Assembly: GCA_001683735.1 (NCBI GenBank)
Contig: LUGG01000012.1
Location: 1 to 25,599, forward strand
DNA from: Grifola frondosa
Taxonomy: Eukaryota > Basidiomycota > Agaricomycetes > Polyporales > Grifolaceae
Reading direction: 5' to 3'
Length of the DNA: 25,599 nucleotides
Shown here piece by piece: positions 1 through 9,572 of this stretch. The notes under the pieces are model-generated. The model made no database searches, was not told the origin of the DNA, and saw only the letters and a list, made by a program, of their open reading frames with translations. The translations under genes and the position numbers were made by a program. Every line of letters begins with the position of its first letter. Position 1 is the stretch's first letter.

Positions 1-600
1 GTTTGTTAATCTTGAAGATAATGAGTATGGTATGGGTCGAAGAAAGGCTCTAGTAGAGACAACTTCTGTTTGGAATGTTTCCGTTGTTTTTCCTTATTTG
101 CCTTTGCTTATTACGTCTACATTTTCGACTATATCTTCCTAGTCTGTTTCCTAGTACGTGCTGTGAAGCCTGTCTCTTTCTCTATAGCTTTCTGTTTTTC
201 TTTCTTCCATTTCTTTGAATTGCTATGTATTCTTTCTAAATTCTGGATCCTCTAATTTCTCTCCAAAGATGGGGTGTCATTTAAGAAATTTCAGAGGGTT
301 TCTTTGGTCTGGCCTACAGATCTCTTCCTTATATACTGGAGTGTCCTGCCTAGGCTCTTCATGAGTCATCTTTCAAGTTCTAGGTCTACTAGATGGGTTC
401 CAGGTCCTCCAGAAAGTGGCCTGAAATTCTTGCATGATTTGAACAAGGAAAATGTCTGAATTTTCCTGATTCTGACCTTTTCCTGCCTCAATTACTTGAT
501 GTTACCTCTTGTAATTCTTAGCAGCAATTATTCATGATATTTCGACCTATACAAGGCCAATTATCAAGAATTTCCTCCTCTGGCATTCTGATCAGTATTA
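1..600. other. AT-rich stretch without a recognisable gene
   Basis: The only open frames are about 60 codons, very rich in Phe/Leu/Ser and typical of chance translation of T-rich DNA. On the minus strand near 380-495 a short frame of about 37 codons reads like hydrophilic protein with Gln/Glu and Trp residues and may be a scrap of retroelement gag, but it is too short to call. Composition resembles the retroelement block at 5100-12800 more than the GC-rich DNA starting near 600. Confidence 0.5.
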
Positions 601-618
601 ACGTCTTGAGCTTCAATT

Positions 619-711
619 GCGGCGTTAGCGCGCGCGGAAGTGACTAGCCCAGTCACTCCCGAGGTGACACCGAAGTCACCACTGTGATTCTGCGGCGCGC
701 TTAACGCGGCG
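619..711. repeat. Nested inverted repeats able to form a T-shaped or cruciform structure
   Basis: An imperfect GC-rich outer stem pairs GCGTTA-GCGCGC (623-634) with GCGCGCTTAACGC (695-707), with one bulged base. Inside it lie two perfect hairpins: AGTGACT/AGTCACT (639-645 and 651-657, 5-nt loop) and GGTGAC/GTCACC (663-668 and 675-680, 6-nt loop). A third weak pairing, TCAC/GTGA, sits at 676-687. The block lies exactly at the border between AT-rich and CpG-rich DNA. It could be a transposon end, a MITE core or a hairpin in an LTR; nothing here decides between them. Confidence 0.6.
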
Positions 712-719
712 CGTCTCTC

Positions 720-1256
720 TAGCGCTTGCGGGCGCCTCTTGCTCTGAGCTGCCCGCGCGTCTGTTCTCCAAATGCATGTGACTTCGACGCGCGACGCGTC
801 ACTGCGCTGGCGTCTGGCTCAGCGCTCGTTCCTTTATTGTCTCGTCTCCTTCTTCTCTGCGGAATTCTCTTCGCACGCGCTCGTTCCTGGCCTGCCTTCG
901 GGCGCCGGATGATTCTCTCGGGCCTATCTGTCTTCTCAATGTCCCCTTTGCCCCGTGTTCTCGTCGCTGGCAGGTTCCCTTCCATTCTCGGTTTCCTCGG
1001 GTGCTTAACTTGCTGCGCTGGCATTCCCATTGATATCGTATTCCATAGCTTGCTCGTCGTTGTCCTCTCTTGTTCTCGCTGTGCTCGGGGACCGATGATT
1101 TTCGTCTAACGAATTTAGCTCGTATTTTCGCCCCCCGGCATACAAAGTGAGTACTAAATACACAAATTCAAACTGATCTTGCTTTGCTATCCCAGACTTC
1201 TGCTCGATAGCGTGTAAACGCCGAGCTTTTCATGCGCGTTGCGTCTCGCGCATCGT
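720..1256. other. GC-rich segment, no gene assigned
   Basis: Two overlapping open frames on opposite strands (plus 726-1109, minus 719-1030) are mutual shadows. The plus version is hydrophobic and Cys/Leu rich, the minus version very Arg/Lys rich; neither resembles a known domain. On the plus strand a well-formed intron-like stretch runs from GTGAGT at 1147 to CCCAG at about 1194, in the same style as the intron series at 2507-5077, so this may be an outlying part of that transcribed unit. I see nothing firmer. Confidence 0.3.
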
Positions 1257-2416
1257 CTACGTCCCTCTGTCCTGCCAGACCGGGCATCTCTTCCTTCCGC
1301 GTCCAGCGCTGAACATCGGCCGACCTCCTTCTCCCGTGCCAATCTCGTGGAGCGCGAGCATGATCGCAGCGATCACGTCACTCAGGAACCGACAATCCTC
1401 GATGCCCCACTCGCGCGCGGGCATGCTAAGAACGTTCTCGAGCATGCGGCGGTCGCCATCCGGGAGTACCACTACCCTGGTGACAGGTGGGCCTACAACT
1501 TGATCTTTCACTTGTTTCTCGAGAGCTGAACGAATACAACTCTTCAGCTTGCGTCGCTGACCGAAGAGTGGATACGTACGGCGCGTCTCTTTATAATTCG
1601 GGGGTCCTCGCGAACGCGGAGCCTCTTGCGCAGATCGGGAGAGGCTTCGCGTTCGCGACGCGATGGTCCGTCGTAGTTGATCCGGGCATCCACAGTCGCT
1701 GTGAGCTTGGAGCTCGATACGCTGGAGACGGACGACATGGCCTTCGAGACCTCGCGTTCCACGGCGGAACGCTGGTCGCGCAAATACTCGGTGAGCGCGG
1801 TCCATCTGCCAACTTCAATCGTTCCCATTCTCACCTCTTCTTCGGCAGGAATCCCCTCGTCCTCTCGGTCCTCCTTCATGTCAACCTCATCATAATTTAC
1901 CTCCTTTTGGGCCTGACTCTTCCCCTCCGCTGCTTGCTTCGAATTCAAGGTGGCCACCGCAACGTCGACCAAAGATCGATAGCGGTCGTGGACCGTAGCG
2001 TACGTCGCAGTTACCCTCGGCGGCGGCATACCAGAAAGCGAACGCGGCAAGTACACAGGCGAGCGCGGACTGAACGGCGGCGAGTGGATCAAGACCGGGC
2101 GGTCGACCAACACGGATCCGACGAGCGGGCTCGTTGCAGCGGCGTCCTCGATCTGTCGAGCCGGCGCACTCGCTTCGTTCGTCGGAGTACCCCTCAACCG
2201 TTCTTCATCAGCAGTGGCATCGAAGATAATGATGGCGTCGCCTTTCATCGAGCCGGTGCTGTCCTGAAGGTATGCGTTTTTCACCAGAAACATAGCCGTC
2301 GGGTCGGGACGTTGCGGGTTCTTGGACCACGGCGCGACGCTGGTCGGGCAGTAATGCATCTCGGTCGCCGTCAAGATCGGGTCACTCATCGCGGGCAATA
2401 AAGGTACGCCATGCAT
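1257..2416 (-). CDS. Hypothetical protein, acidic and low-complexity middle, two exons or one frameshift
   Basis: I do not recognise this protein. A minus-strand frame is open from 2416 to 1544, and a second frame with equally protein-like sequence runs to a TAG at 1257. A 50-nt GT-AG intron at 1526-1575 (donor GTATCC, acceptor TTCAG) joins them in phase and gives 369 residues; a frameshift is the alternative. The first exon has hydrophilic, Pro/Arg and Glu/Asp-rich sequence (acidic run near residues 180-205). The last exon holds a more globular tail containing MLENVLSMPAREWGIEDCRF and ending CPVWQDRGT. The frame is also open upstream of 2416 for about 30 codons (to about 2507) without an in-frame ATG, so the 5' end may extend or be truncated. 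Absence of stops in high-GC DNA is partly chance, but the amino-acid make-up is far more protein-like than the Arg/His-rich opposite strand. Confidence 0.5.
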
Positions 2417-2544
2417 TCTCTCATGGAACTGATAGATATGGTCCAGCGCAGTGCAGGCCGAGGCACAGAGGGCGCGTTTGCCCGGAATAAGAAGGGACTT
2501 GTCATGGTAAGTGGGGGTCCGATTTTTTCGTTCAGTCCATGGCC

Positions 2545-2553
2545 TCTATTTAT
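2545..2553 (-). promoter_or_regulatory. TATA box candidate upstream of the minus-strand hypothetical gene
   Basis: The minus strand reads TATAAATAG. The first ATG downstream (2505) starts a frame of about 38 codons that is out of frame with, and overlaps, the main ORF starting at 2416, so it would act as an upstream ORF. This TATA lies inside the stretch that the plus strand would splice out (2507-2636), so promoter and intron readings compete here. Confidence 0.4.
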
Positions 2554-3740
2554 ACCTTTTCCTCTCCTAGCGTTTCTTACTTGCCGTTCAAAGTCTTACT
2601 GTTCGTTTCATCTACTAACCTTACAGGCCTTGGGCAACGTGCTTCGACTACAACCATATTCTATGCCGCTTAATTAACGCGCGGATCAATCTCGCCTTCG
2701 ACGTCCTGATCTCGGGACCTCAAGATCTCATTTTCTTCGGTGAAGATCTTCGTTATTCGATACTTCCGTGAGTCTCTGCCCCATTTTCTTCCTGCGCAGC
2801 TCTGACGCATGTCTCGTGTCTTCTAGATTTCTGTTAATCGGGCGTTGTGGGGCCATCCAGCCGCCCCATGGTCTCTTCTCATGATCTCGACCATACTCCT
2901 ATGCTTGCCCTGTCATTGGGGAAAAGTCACATGTACGTGCATCTCGTTTCTCATTTGGTCAGTTGGGCTAATAGAATTTCTTTCTTGCAGATCTCTTATC
3001 CGCTACCTTCTCCTGCCAACGTCCTAGTTCGTTCGACGCGGCCCTAGATCTGGCCAATGGCACCGCGGCGCTGCTCTCGTGTCTCCTCGCGACGTCATCC
3101 GCAGCTCCTTCTACATTCTCTGGGGCAATCGGGGGTCCATCTGTTTGCTCAATCCCCGATGCTCAGTCTCCCCAATCTTATGTTCCTCGGTCTCGGCTCT
3201 TTACCCAGGCTCTGGCTCCTTTCCTTGAGCTCCTGATCGCGTTTTCTTCTTCTTGCGCCACCGACGCGTCGCGCCACGCTCTCAGGTGTTCAGCGCTGCG
3301 CGGTGCATTCTGACGTGCTCAATGGTTCGATTTCCTGATTATTTGATTCAATTTCCTTCCTCCCCAAGGAATTTGCCCTTTCTGGGCTTGCCTCGAACAC
3401 TCCATGCCTTCCGCTGGGTTACGTCCCAGCTTCCCCATCTCCAGTTCATGCTGCTTGGTAAGTCCTCACGTGCCTTTACGCGCAGCCTATATAAACGGCT
3501 GATTCTTTCGCTAGATCTCGTATAACTTCCCTCAGGCCAGTTCTTGGACCCCTCAAACCTCCTCACATGTTCAAGTCTCCAGTCCTTGTTGCAACAGACG
3601 TGTTCATTCCGGGATCAAGCACACTCAATGTTCGTACGGCGCGGCCTCGACACTGGGCAGCGTCCGCGTTTCTCGCTGTTTTGGTGAGCCCGACTTTATT
3701 CTACCGGTTTTCTTGCATGCTGCTGGTCTTCTTTTATCAG

Positions 3741-4140
3741 GGAATGATGCGCTCTCTCACATTCCTGCGTTGGCGCATCATTCAGCTGTGTGGGCGCATG
3801 CCGTCGCAACCTCTTCTCCCATTGTACAGCTTTCAGACTCCAGTGCTTGACGAGATGGATTTCTAATGGGTACGTCTCTCGTTCTCGTCTCTATCTTGCA
3901 GGCTAAACGTCCTATCCCTTTCAGCGCACTAGTCCCGACGTCAGATAGCTAGCAGACCAGCCATCGGTGCGTCAAGCTCGTTGTTCGTCTGTCCGTCACT
4001 GACTGATATCGGGCAGGCCACGCTGCGCTCCAACGCTTCCCTGCGCCGGTGCATCATTCAACTATGCGGGCGCGCATCCTTCAAAATTCCCCTTCCATTT
4101 TACGGCTCGCACGTTCCCGTACTCGGCGAGGTATGGCTCT
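3741..4140 (+). repeat. Tandem exon duplication sharing the IIQLCGR segment
   Basis: The exon starting at 3741 encodes LRWRIIQLCGR followed by PLLPLYSFQTPVLDE; the exon starting at 4017 encodes LRRCIIQLCGR followed by PLPFYGSHVPVLGE. The copies are offset by 276 bp. Within the shared core the base differences are mainly at third positions of this frame (CAG/CAA, CTG/CTA, TGT/TGC), as expected for a sequence once under protein-level constraint. The downstream donors (GTACGT and GTACGC) also correspond. Confidence 0.5.
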
Positions 4141-5429
4141 CTAGGTACGCCTTTATCACGCTATGCTTGCTGCTGACTTCTCATTGGCATCAGGTCGGGA
4201 TATCCTCCGAGCACGCGAGCGTTCACACCACTCGGGCATTCCATACTCGACTCTCTCGTGAGCCGGCCACACTGCGGACTACTTGAACGTTCGGCCATGC
4301 TGGCGCGTGCGCGTCCGCCGCACTGCATACTTCGCGTTCGGAGCCATTGGGCATGCCGCGCTCAATCTCTTTTCCTCAGTGAGTCCCTCGTTCTTCTATC
4401 TATTAACATGGGCTTCGCTGACGTCTGATCCCTCAGCATCACGCATCACCCTTCTGGCTGGTTCGGGCATGGCACTCTCGTTGTGCTCCCTGTCCTTCGG
4501 TACGTTCATTTTGACGTTCTGCGCACAAACATAATAGTGACGTCCGTCTCCCAGCGTTATATCCTATATCTTCCTTAGAGTCGTACGCCGCCCCACAGTT
4601 CGCTCAGAACTGCTGGTCTTCTCTGCGGTACGTCCTCTTAACTGTCTTTCCTATGCTCTTAACATCCAATCCTGTATACTCTCATCTAGCACGTGCTGCG
4701 GGCCTCGCGCACTGTTACGCGCACATGCCGCACGCTCTTCTCTCCGGCCCAATGGCCATGCAATTTGACATGTCACCGTGTTCCGAGCCCGCGCTCGTAT
4801 CCGTGGCTCATCGCCGTGGGTCGTCGGGGACCATGCGTCGCCCCGCAGTCTAATCATGACTGCCGGATCCGTTCCCTAGGTATGTGCGGCGCTCGATTCT
4901 CGTCTGACCCGATCACTAATGGTTATCTCCGCAGGCCGACCTCTTCATCTACATCCATCAATGCTATCCTCAACGTGTTCATCGCGATCTGGTCGCATTC
5001 GGGTCATCCTCGTCTTCAGTACGTTCCTTGTCGTCTCAAACCTACTTTGCCCAACACTAACTGCTCGTTTTCATTAGGCTTATTCCTATTATGTTAATTG
5101 TATTTTATTCTTGCTGTATGGTCTCGTCGACCCAGTCTCGAGCCGCCCCGCAGTTTGTTAATACTATAGCTACGGCTTTTTCTTGTCAGCGCAGGTATCC
5201 ATATTCCTCGATCTAAATTGTATCCTGATTGTATGCGGCATCTTAACTTTTTAAACGTCTCGAGTTATCGACAATTTGACCGCGCATGATGTAGTCATAT
5301 GGATCTAAAATTTTCGTGCCTGTCCAGAATTCAATAACCGCAAGCTAATTTAATAACTCCCCGGTACCTGGAGTATCACGTGGCAGATTGCTATGTTCTT
5401 ACCCAAGTTCCTATCTGGGTCTATTGCCT

Positions 5430-6470
5430 TTGCAATTGTATTTTAATTTGAGGTGCATTGACCTTGATGCCCTAGCTTGCCTGTTTCTTGAGTTGCCTGT
5501 TTCTTGTTTGACATTCTGACTTTTGATTTGGCCTCATGCCTTGCCCATCACTCTCATGGCGTATGCTGCAACTTACACATGATTCTGGCCTGAAATCTAG
5601 TCCAAGTAATGTATTATCCTGTTATACGTAACCTGATCCTTTCCTGTGTCTATATCTTGCATCCCTGGTTAACACATCATAATACAATCCAGCGTTTGAC
5701 ATGACTGAGATTTTCCTGTTGGGTACTCTGTTCTTGAATTCTATTCTAAGAAGTCCGCGGCCTTATCAGCTGAGCTGACAGTGCTCTCCGCACCAAACTC
5801 CTCAATTGTGGCTTGATCTGTAACTTCTTGCCTGATTGCCTTTTTTTTTGAATACATAAATTCGTATTCAAAACAAAAGACAATCAAGCACGATCTCGTG
5901 GCTCCCCATTTGGTAAGCATAGTTTCCCGTAATCATGCATGTCTTGGGCAAACCTTCACCAAAATGGATCCTGTTCGTTAATACTTTGGGCTTTTCTTCC
6001 GACTGCCAATTATTTAAGCTTTCATTTGCTACTGGGTTTAGCACAAATGCGAGCTTGATTTGTCCTCAAATTGATATACGGTAGGTAAACTGAATTACTT
6101 TTCTGAGCTTCTGCTAACAAGTCTTGTGAACCAAGTTAATCCTTTCATTACCAGATTAATTTCCTAATTTTATTTCCTGTGAATGGGTGCCATTTTAATT
6201 TGAATATACATTGACCTCGACACTTTCCTGGTTTTTACCACTGGGTTCTCAAGAGTTCAGACACAATACTGACTACCTGAATTGACTGTATGCATTGCCC
6301 ATAGCTCTCATGGCTTATGCCACAACCTGCACTTCCGAGTCCGAAATTCACGGAGTAGTCCTAAGTATGTCCTGCAAACATTCTTGCCCCATCGGGTCCT
6401 ATCCTCAATATCCTGTTACGTCCCTGGTGTATACATCAAACCCAACTCCTGATCCTGTCACTTGGTTTCT
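5430..6470. repeat. Degenerate direct repeat pair (about 5430-5690 and 6190-6470)
   Basis: Matching landmarks occur in the same order about 757 bp apart: TTTTAATTTGA then CATTGACCT near 5440 and 6194; TTGCCCAT then CTCTCATGGC and TATGC near 5542 and 6295; then TATCCTGTTA near 5611 and 6410 with CTGATCCT-GTC afterwards. Gaps and substitutions are many. They could be a worn LTR pair or a tandem duplication; no TG...CA ends or target-site duplication were recognised. Confidence 0.45.
5831..5888. repeat. 25-bp inverted repeat (58-bp hairpin)
   Basis: Arms 5831-5855 and 5864-5888 match at about 22 of 25 positions with an 8-nt loop (ATAAATTC). The inner ten base pairs, TTTTGAATAC and GTATTCAAAA, are perfect. 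It lies in AT-rich intergenic DNA and is not followed by any gene whose terminator it could be. A MITE remnant is the simplest guess. Confidence 0.65.
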
Positions 6471-6569
6471 AATTTCCTAATCTGATCCGGTAATATTAAC
6501 TTTGTTTATCACCACCTAACGACTCGTCGGTTAGCGTCGTTGCATCCATCAAATTCTATGAGGTAAGTG

Positions 6570-6985
6570 CTGTCGAAGCTTGGCCTATATAATGGCAGTG
6601 GGATTTCCTTTTGGCTCAATCCCTTCTTGAACCTCTACATCCATATGCCGCCCTACGAAGTAAGTTCCTTTCGATCATTTTCAATCTTGATCGATCAGCT
6701 AATGTCAATCTGCATTTCAGATTAACTCATCTGTCAGCTTCTGTGAAGACGGGCCGTTCGGACCGGAAAAATCATTGCTGTCGAAACTATCGACGTAAGT
6801 CTCTCTTAAATTATTTTCTGAACATCCTCTTTTCTGATACATATCATTGGTTAGGGAGTGGGTGTGGTGACCATTCAAGTTGGTAATACAGATACTCCCC
6901 AGTTCAACTGCCGTGAGTCATTCTCGCCTTCTTTTTCTATAGTTATTTAACTTGATTCCTCGATATTCTAGGATGATGAGTGTGT
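6570..6985 (+). pseudogene. Fragment of a multi-intron plus-strand gene, unidentified
   Basis: A TATA-like TATATAA at 6586-6592 precedes an ATG at 6645. Three good introns follow: 6660-6720 (GTAAGT to TTTCAG), 6795-6854 (GTAAGT to TTAG) and 6913-6971 (GTGAGT to TTCTAG), all 59-61 nt. Splicing from that ATG gives a frame of only about 35 codons ending in the third exon. A different frame of the last two full exons reads GKIIAVETID then GVGVVTIQVGNTDTPQFNC, which looks protein-like but has no start here. I do not recognise it; a secreted cupredoxin-like protein is a weak guess. Likely a gene remnant stranded among repeats. Confidence 0.3.
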
Positions 6986-7217
6986 TCCCTGCTAGCACCT
7001 AGAATAGTTCATATACAAATCGTGGATCTATAAATATTCTGCTGTTTCTTGTTTTTGTAACTTTTCGCAATCCAATATGAAACCGGTCTGATCAATGCTT
7101 GCATTCCTTTTCTGGTAACCTGTTTCAAATTATTTTCTGGGCTTTCTTTCTTTTTATCTCGATCTGATATTCTGGCTTTTTTCCTACATTCCCAATTGGT
7201 ACGTGAATTTTCCTTCT

Positions 7218-8754
7218 TTACAGGTTGTCCAAATCCCAATTATTAGTTCCTAGCTCCTGTTTCCATTTTGTATAAAGGTCCTCTTCTAGGCAAACTATTG
7301 GCTCATCTTTATCGACACTGTCTTGTTCTTCAGTCTGTGATGCTTGATCCTTCACCTTGATCAGTTCTGGCTCATGATTCTTCACAACAATCTCCACTAC
7401 ATTGGTCTCTGTACTGTCTTTTTGAGGCTCCCGCAAGTTTTCTTGGGCAAATACCATATGAAGAACTGCATGACCTTCACGTTGCCTTCCATTAACTGTC
7501 ATCTTAACATCCTGCAACAAGTACTGTTGCTCCTGAACACTTGTCAGATTGGCACCTGGCTCTTCCTGAATTGTCCGAGCATTCTTGGCAGAAATGTGGG
7601 TTATGGGGAAGGCAACATCATCTACTGCTTGCCCGATTTGAAATTGGAAGGTTGTCCGCATGTTGTGATACAACCGTTGGTTTTCTATTTCAATCCATCT
7701 ATCATATTCGGTGTATCCCTTTGAATTTTCAGATTCTGGTGGATTGTTGTAATCATCATTCCAGCATTTGGGATCATTAATATCTGTCGGCCCTACTAAT
7801 TGTGCACCATCTGTAGCTTCCCATCGATAAACAGGTATCTCTTCTGAACCTCGCTTCAGCAGGTCTGATAGCTGTTGTTCCAACCTCTGTGTCTCTGCAG
7901 CGTTCGGATTCTCTATGTTCTGCTCTGCTGATAACAATGCACATAGTCGTAAAGTCCGATCAAGTACAGCTTTTTGTATCCCTGGGCTCGTGATTAATAT
8001 CTCGTAAGTGTTGACTCCATGATAGTCCCGGAGTCCTACAAACACTCCCTCAGGCTTATGACTTAAACTGAATTCATTCTTCCATTGCCATGGTCGGCCA
8101 AGGAGTCCTGGCATGGCCAAACCTTCTATGATATACAGGGTTGCCTTAGTATCAACACGGCCTATGGTCAGGGTCACATCCCAAGCTCCAATACAGGTAA
8201 GGGGGTTTCCAGAATGTCCCTGATAATAACTCCTTTTCCTATCTCACGGCTTGTTCCTTTTGCTGACTTCCATACATTTGCATTTACACAGTCAATTTGT
8301 GATCCTGTATCAACTACAAATGGAATGGTCGTATGTCCTATATACATATGGAGCACGATCATTGGATCAAGGTGAGACCATGGTCCAATTGTCAGTCCAT
8401 CATAGCAGGTAGGTCCAACTTGAGCTACTTGGGAAACTACATCGGGTTTCAGTCCTTCAGCAGTTAACATCATTAGATGAGTATCAACAGGTCGTCCAAG
8501 TAAACGACCAAGTTTCCCCAGTTCTTTCCAGAGTGTGGGTATAATTGCACAATGGCATGTCCATTGCAATGAACATCTCGGAAGAAGAATTGTGCATCCC
8601 GAATAAGAAAGGTCTGAGCTCCATAATCTGCTGTCTCATCTTTTATGAACTCTACACCATTATCTGCCATTAAGGTACTTGCTCCAATCTTTCTTGTCTT
8701 GTCTGTTCTAAAGTCCTCCATCTGGGTGGTTAACAGAGACTGATACATGGCCAT
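7218..8754 (-). pseudogene. Retroelement protein with second aspartic-protease-like module (disrupted)
   Basis: Three overlapping frames carry one protein. The first (8754-8473) includes ADNGVEFIKDETADYGAQTF. The second (8569-8174) contains the protease active-site motif VVDTGSQ at about 8300-8311. The third (8177-7218, 319 codons) begins VTLTIGRVDT, contains GLLGRPWQW at 8082-8108 and ends WDLDNL. The shift near 8195 lies in a run of five Cs in which one base appears missing; another shift lies near 8560. The DTGS to GLLGRPW spacing and order match the first protease module at 9057-9572. After the protease comes about 250 residues of hydrophilic, Glu/Gln-rich tail of unknown role. A YLDDLLILI string in one frame near 8480 is a chance reading, not a polymerase motif. 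Aspartic retroviral-type proteases cleave the element's own polyprotein. Confidence 0.65.
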
Positions 8755-8759
8755 TTCTC

Positions 8760-9056
8760 GGCTTTGCCGGCGATATACCTGATTCAGTCTCCCATTGACT
8801 TTCTTTCTATTATAATTTTCTGAATTCTGAGGCTAGACTCTCCTTATCTGACTCTTCATAAGCATCTGTACTTTCTTCATCTGAATCTGTCTCTGTATAG
8901 TCCTCTATATCTGAACTGTATTCGTCTTCACTATTGGTGCTTTTTCAGAATTCTTATCACTATCATCATTGTCAGCTACTGACTTAATCCTGGAAAATGT
9001 CTCGGTGCGATTTGAGGCTTCTTCCTCAACAATAGTTGCAAATGAGGCTGCACTTC
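8760..9056 (-). pseudogene. Acidic linker of the retroelement polyprotein (frameshifted)
   Basis: After the first protease the minus strand reads ATIVEEEASNRTETF and on to DNDDSDKNSEK; in the next frame it continues with a strongly acidic Asp/Glu/Ser/Thr run (about 8945-8835) before a TAA near 8818. One frameshift near 8945 separates the parts. The position between two protease modules makes it a spacer of the same polyprotein rather than a separate gene. Confidence 0.5.
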
Positions 9057-9572
9057 CTATGTCTTCATGTGATGACACGAAAACTTCAGAATCAGGATAT
9101 CCCGGAGGTCCTCGAAGGTAAGGAAAGTCCCTTCATCCCTTTCACGTATTCCTACACCAAAGGCTCGTTGCCATGGCCTACCTAACAATCCTTCAAATGG
9201 AGGGTTAGGTGCCACATATGCATTGAACCTAGTGTTTATGTGTCCGAATTTCAGAGGCACATCACTAACAAGACCTAGTAAGTCTCCGTGCCACCATTCG
9301 CATCATTTATGCTAATAGCACGGGACTTGTCCATGGGCCTCTGTACAATAGACTTCCAGATCTCTCACTGATTATATTCAACTGGGATCCTGTGTCAATG
9401 ATAAAGTTACTGGCTTTTCGTTACAGTCCATGGTCAACCGGATAAGAGGTGATCGGGTCTCATTTATTCCTGAGATTAAATCTGCCGTAAATCCAGATAC
9501 CAAGTGTGCTGCTGATCCTGTCACTGGCTCTATTTTCTTGACCTTCAAGGCATTCTGCAATTGCTGTGACAC
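9057..9572 (-). pseudogene. Retroelement aspartic-protease module 1 (disrupted)
   Basis: One frame (9572-9378) ends just as the neighbouring frame begins to read NFIIDTGSQLNIISE, with the catalytic DTGS at 9385-9396. A third frame (9260-9057) contains PLKFGHINTRFNAYV and GLLGRPWQR at 9165-9191. The gap from DTGS to GLLGRPW is about 194 nt, nearly the same as in the second module (about 192 nt). At least two frameshifts split the domain, so no protease can be made from this copy. It follows gag directly, the usual order of gag-pol elements. Confidence 0.65.

Larger units (their letters stand above)
2411..5095 (+). other. Intron-dense plus-strand unit, possible decayed multi-exon gene or non-coding transcript
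   Basis: Thirteen GT-AG stretches of fungal type follow one another on the plus strand: about 2507-2636, 2768-2826, 2933-2990, 3458-3535, 3684-3740, 3870-3924, 3967-4016, 4145-4193, 4379-4436, 4500-4554, 4628-4689, 4880-4934 and 5019-5077. Most are 49-62 nt; donors are mainly GTACGT, GTGAGT or GTATGT, and several have a CTAAC or CTGAC branch sequence before CAG. The reverse complements do not look like introns, so the orientation is clear. Exons are GC-rich. One long open exon frame runs from about 2990 to 3312. Exons at 3741-3866 and 4017-4135 are duplicates encoding a shared IIQLCGR segment. I could not carry one frame through all exons (for example TAA just before the 3870 donor and TGA near 4284), so it may be a pseudogene, have other splice choices, or be non-coding. 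Confidence 0.4.
5100..6560. other. AT-rich intergenic stretch of old repeats, no gene
   Basis: No frame longer than about 60 codons and no protein-like translation. Composition changes abruptly from the CpG-rich unit upstream. It contains a degenerate direct repeat and a strong hairpin, given separately. Probably eroded transposon sequence. Confidence 0.5.

Noticed and set aside
1487..2401. Plus-strand frame of 304 codons
   Set aside because: Arg/His-rich composition typical of the antisense of a GC-rich gene; the minus strand over the same bases is far more protein-like.
8473..8530. YLDDLLILI string resembling a reverse-transcriptase YxDD box
   Set aside because: It lies at the end of a short frame where the neighbouring frame (LGRLLGRPVDTHLMM onward) continues the real protein; no other polymerase motifs flank it.
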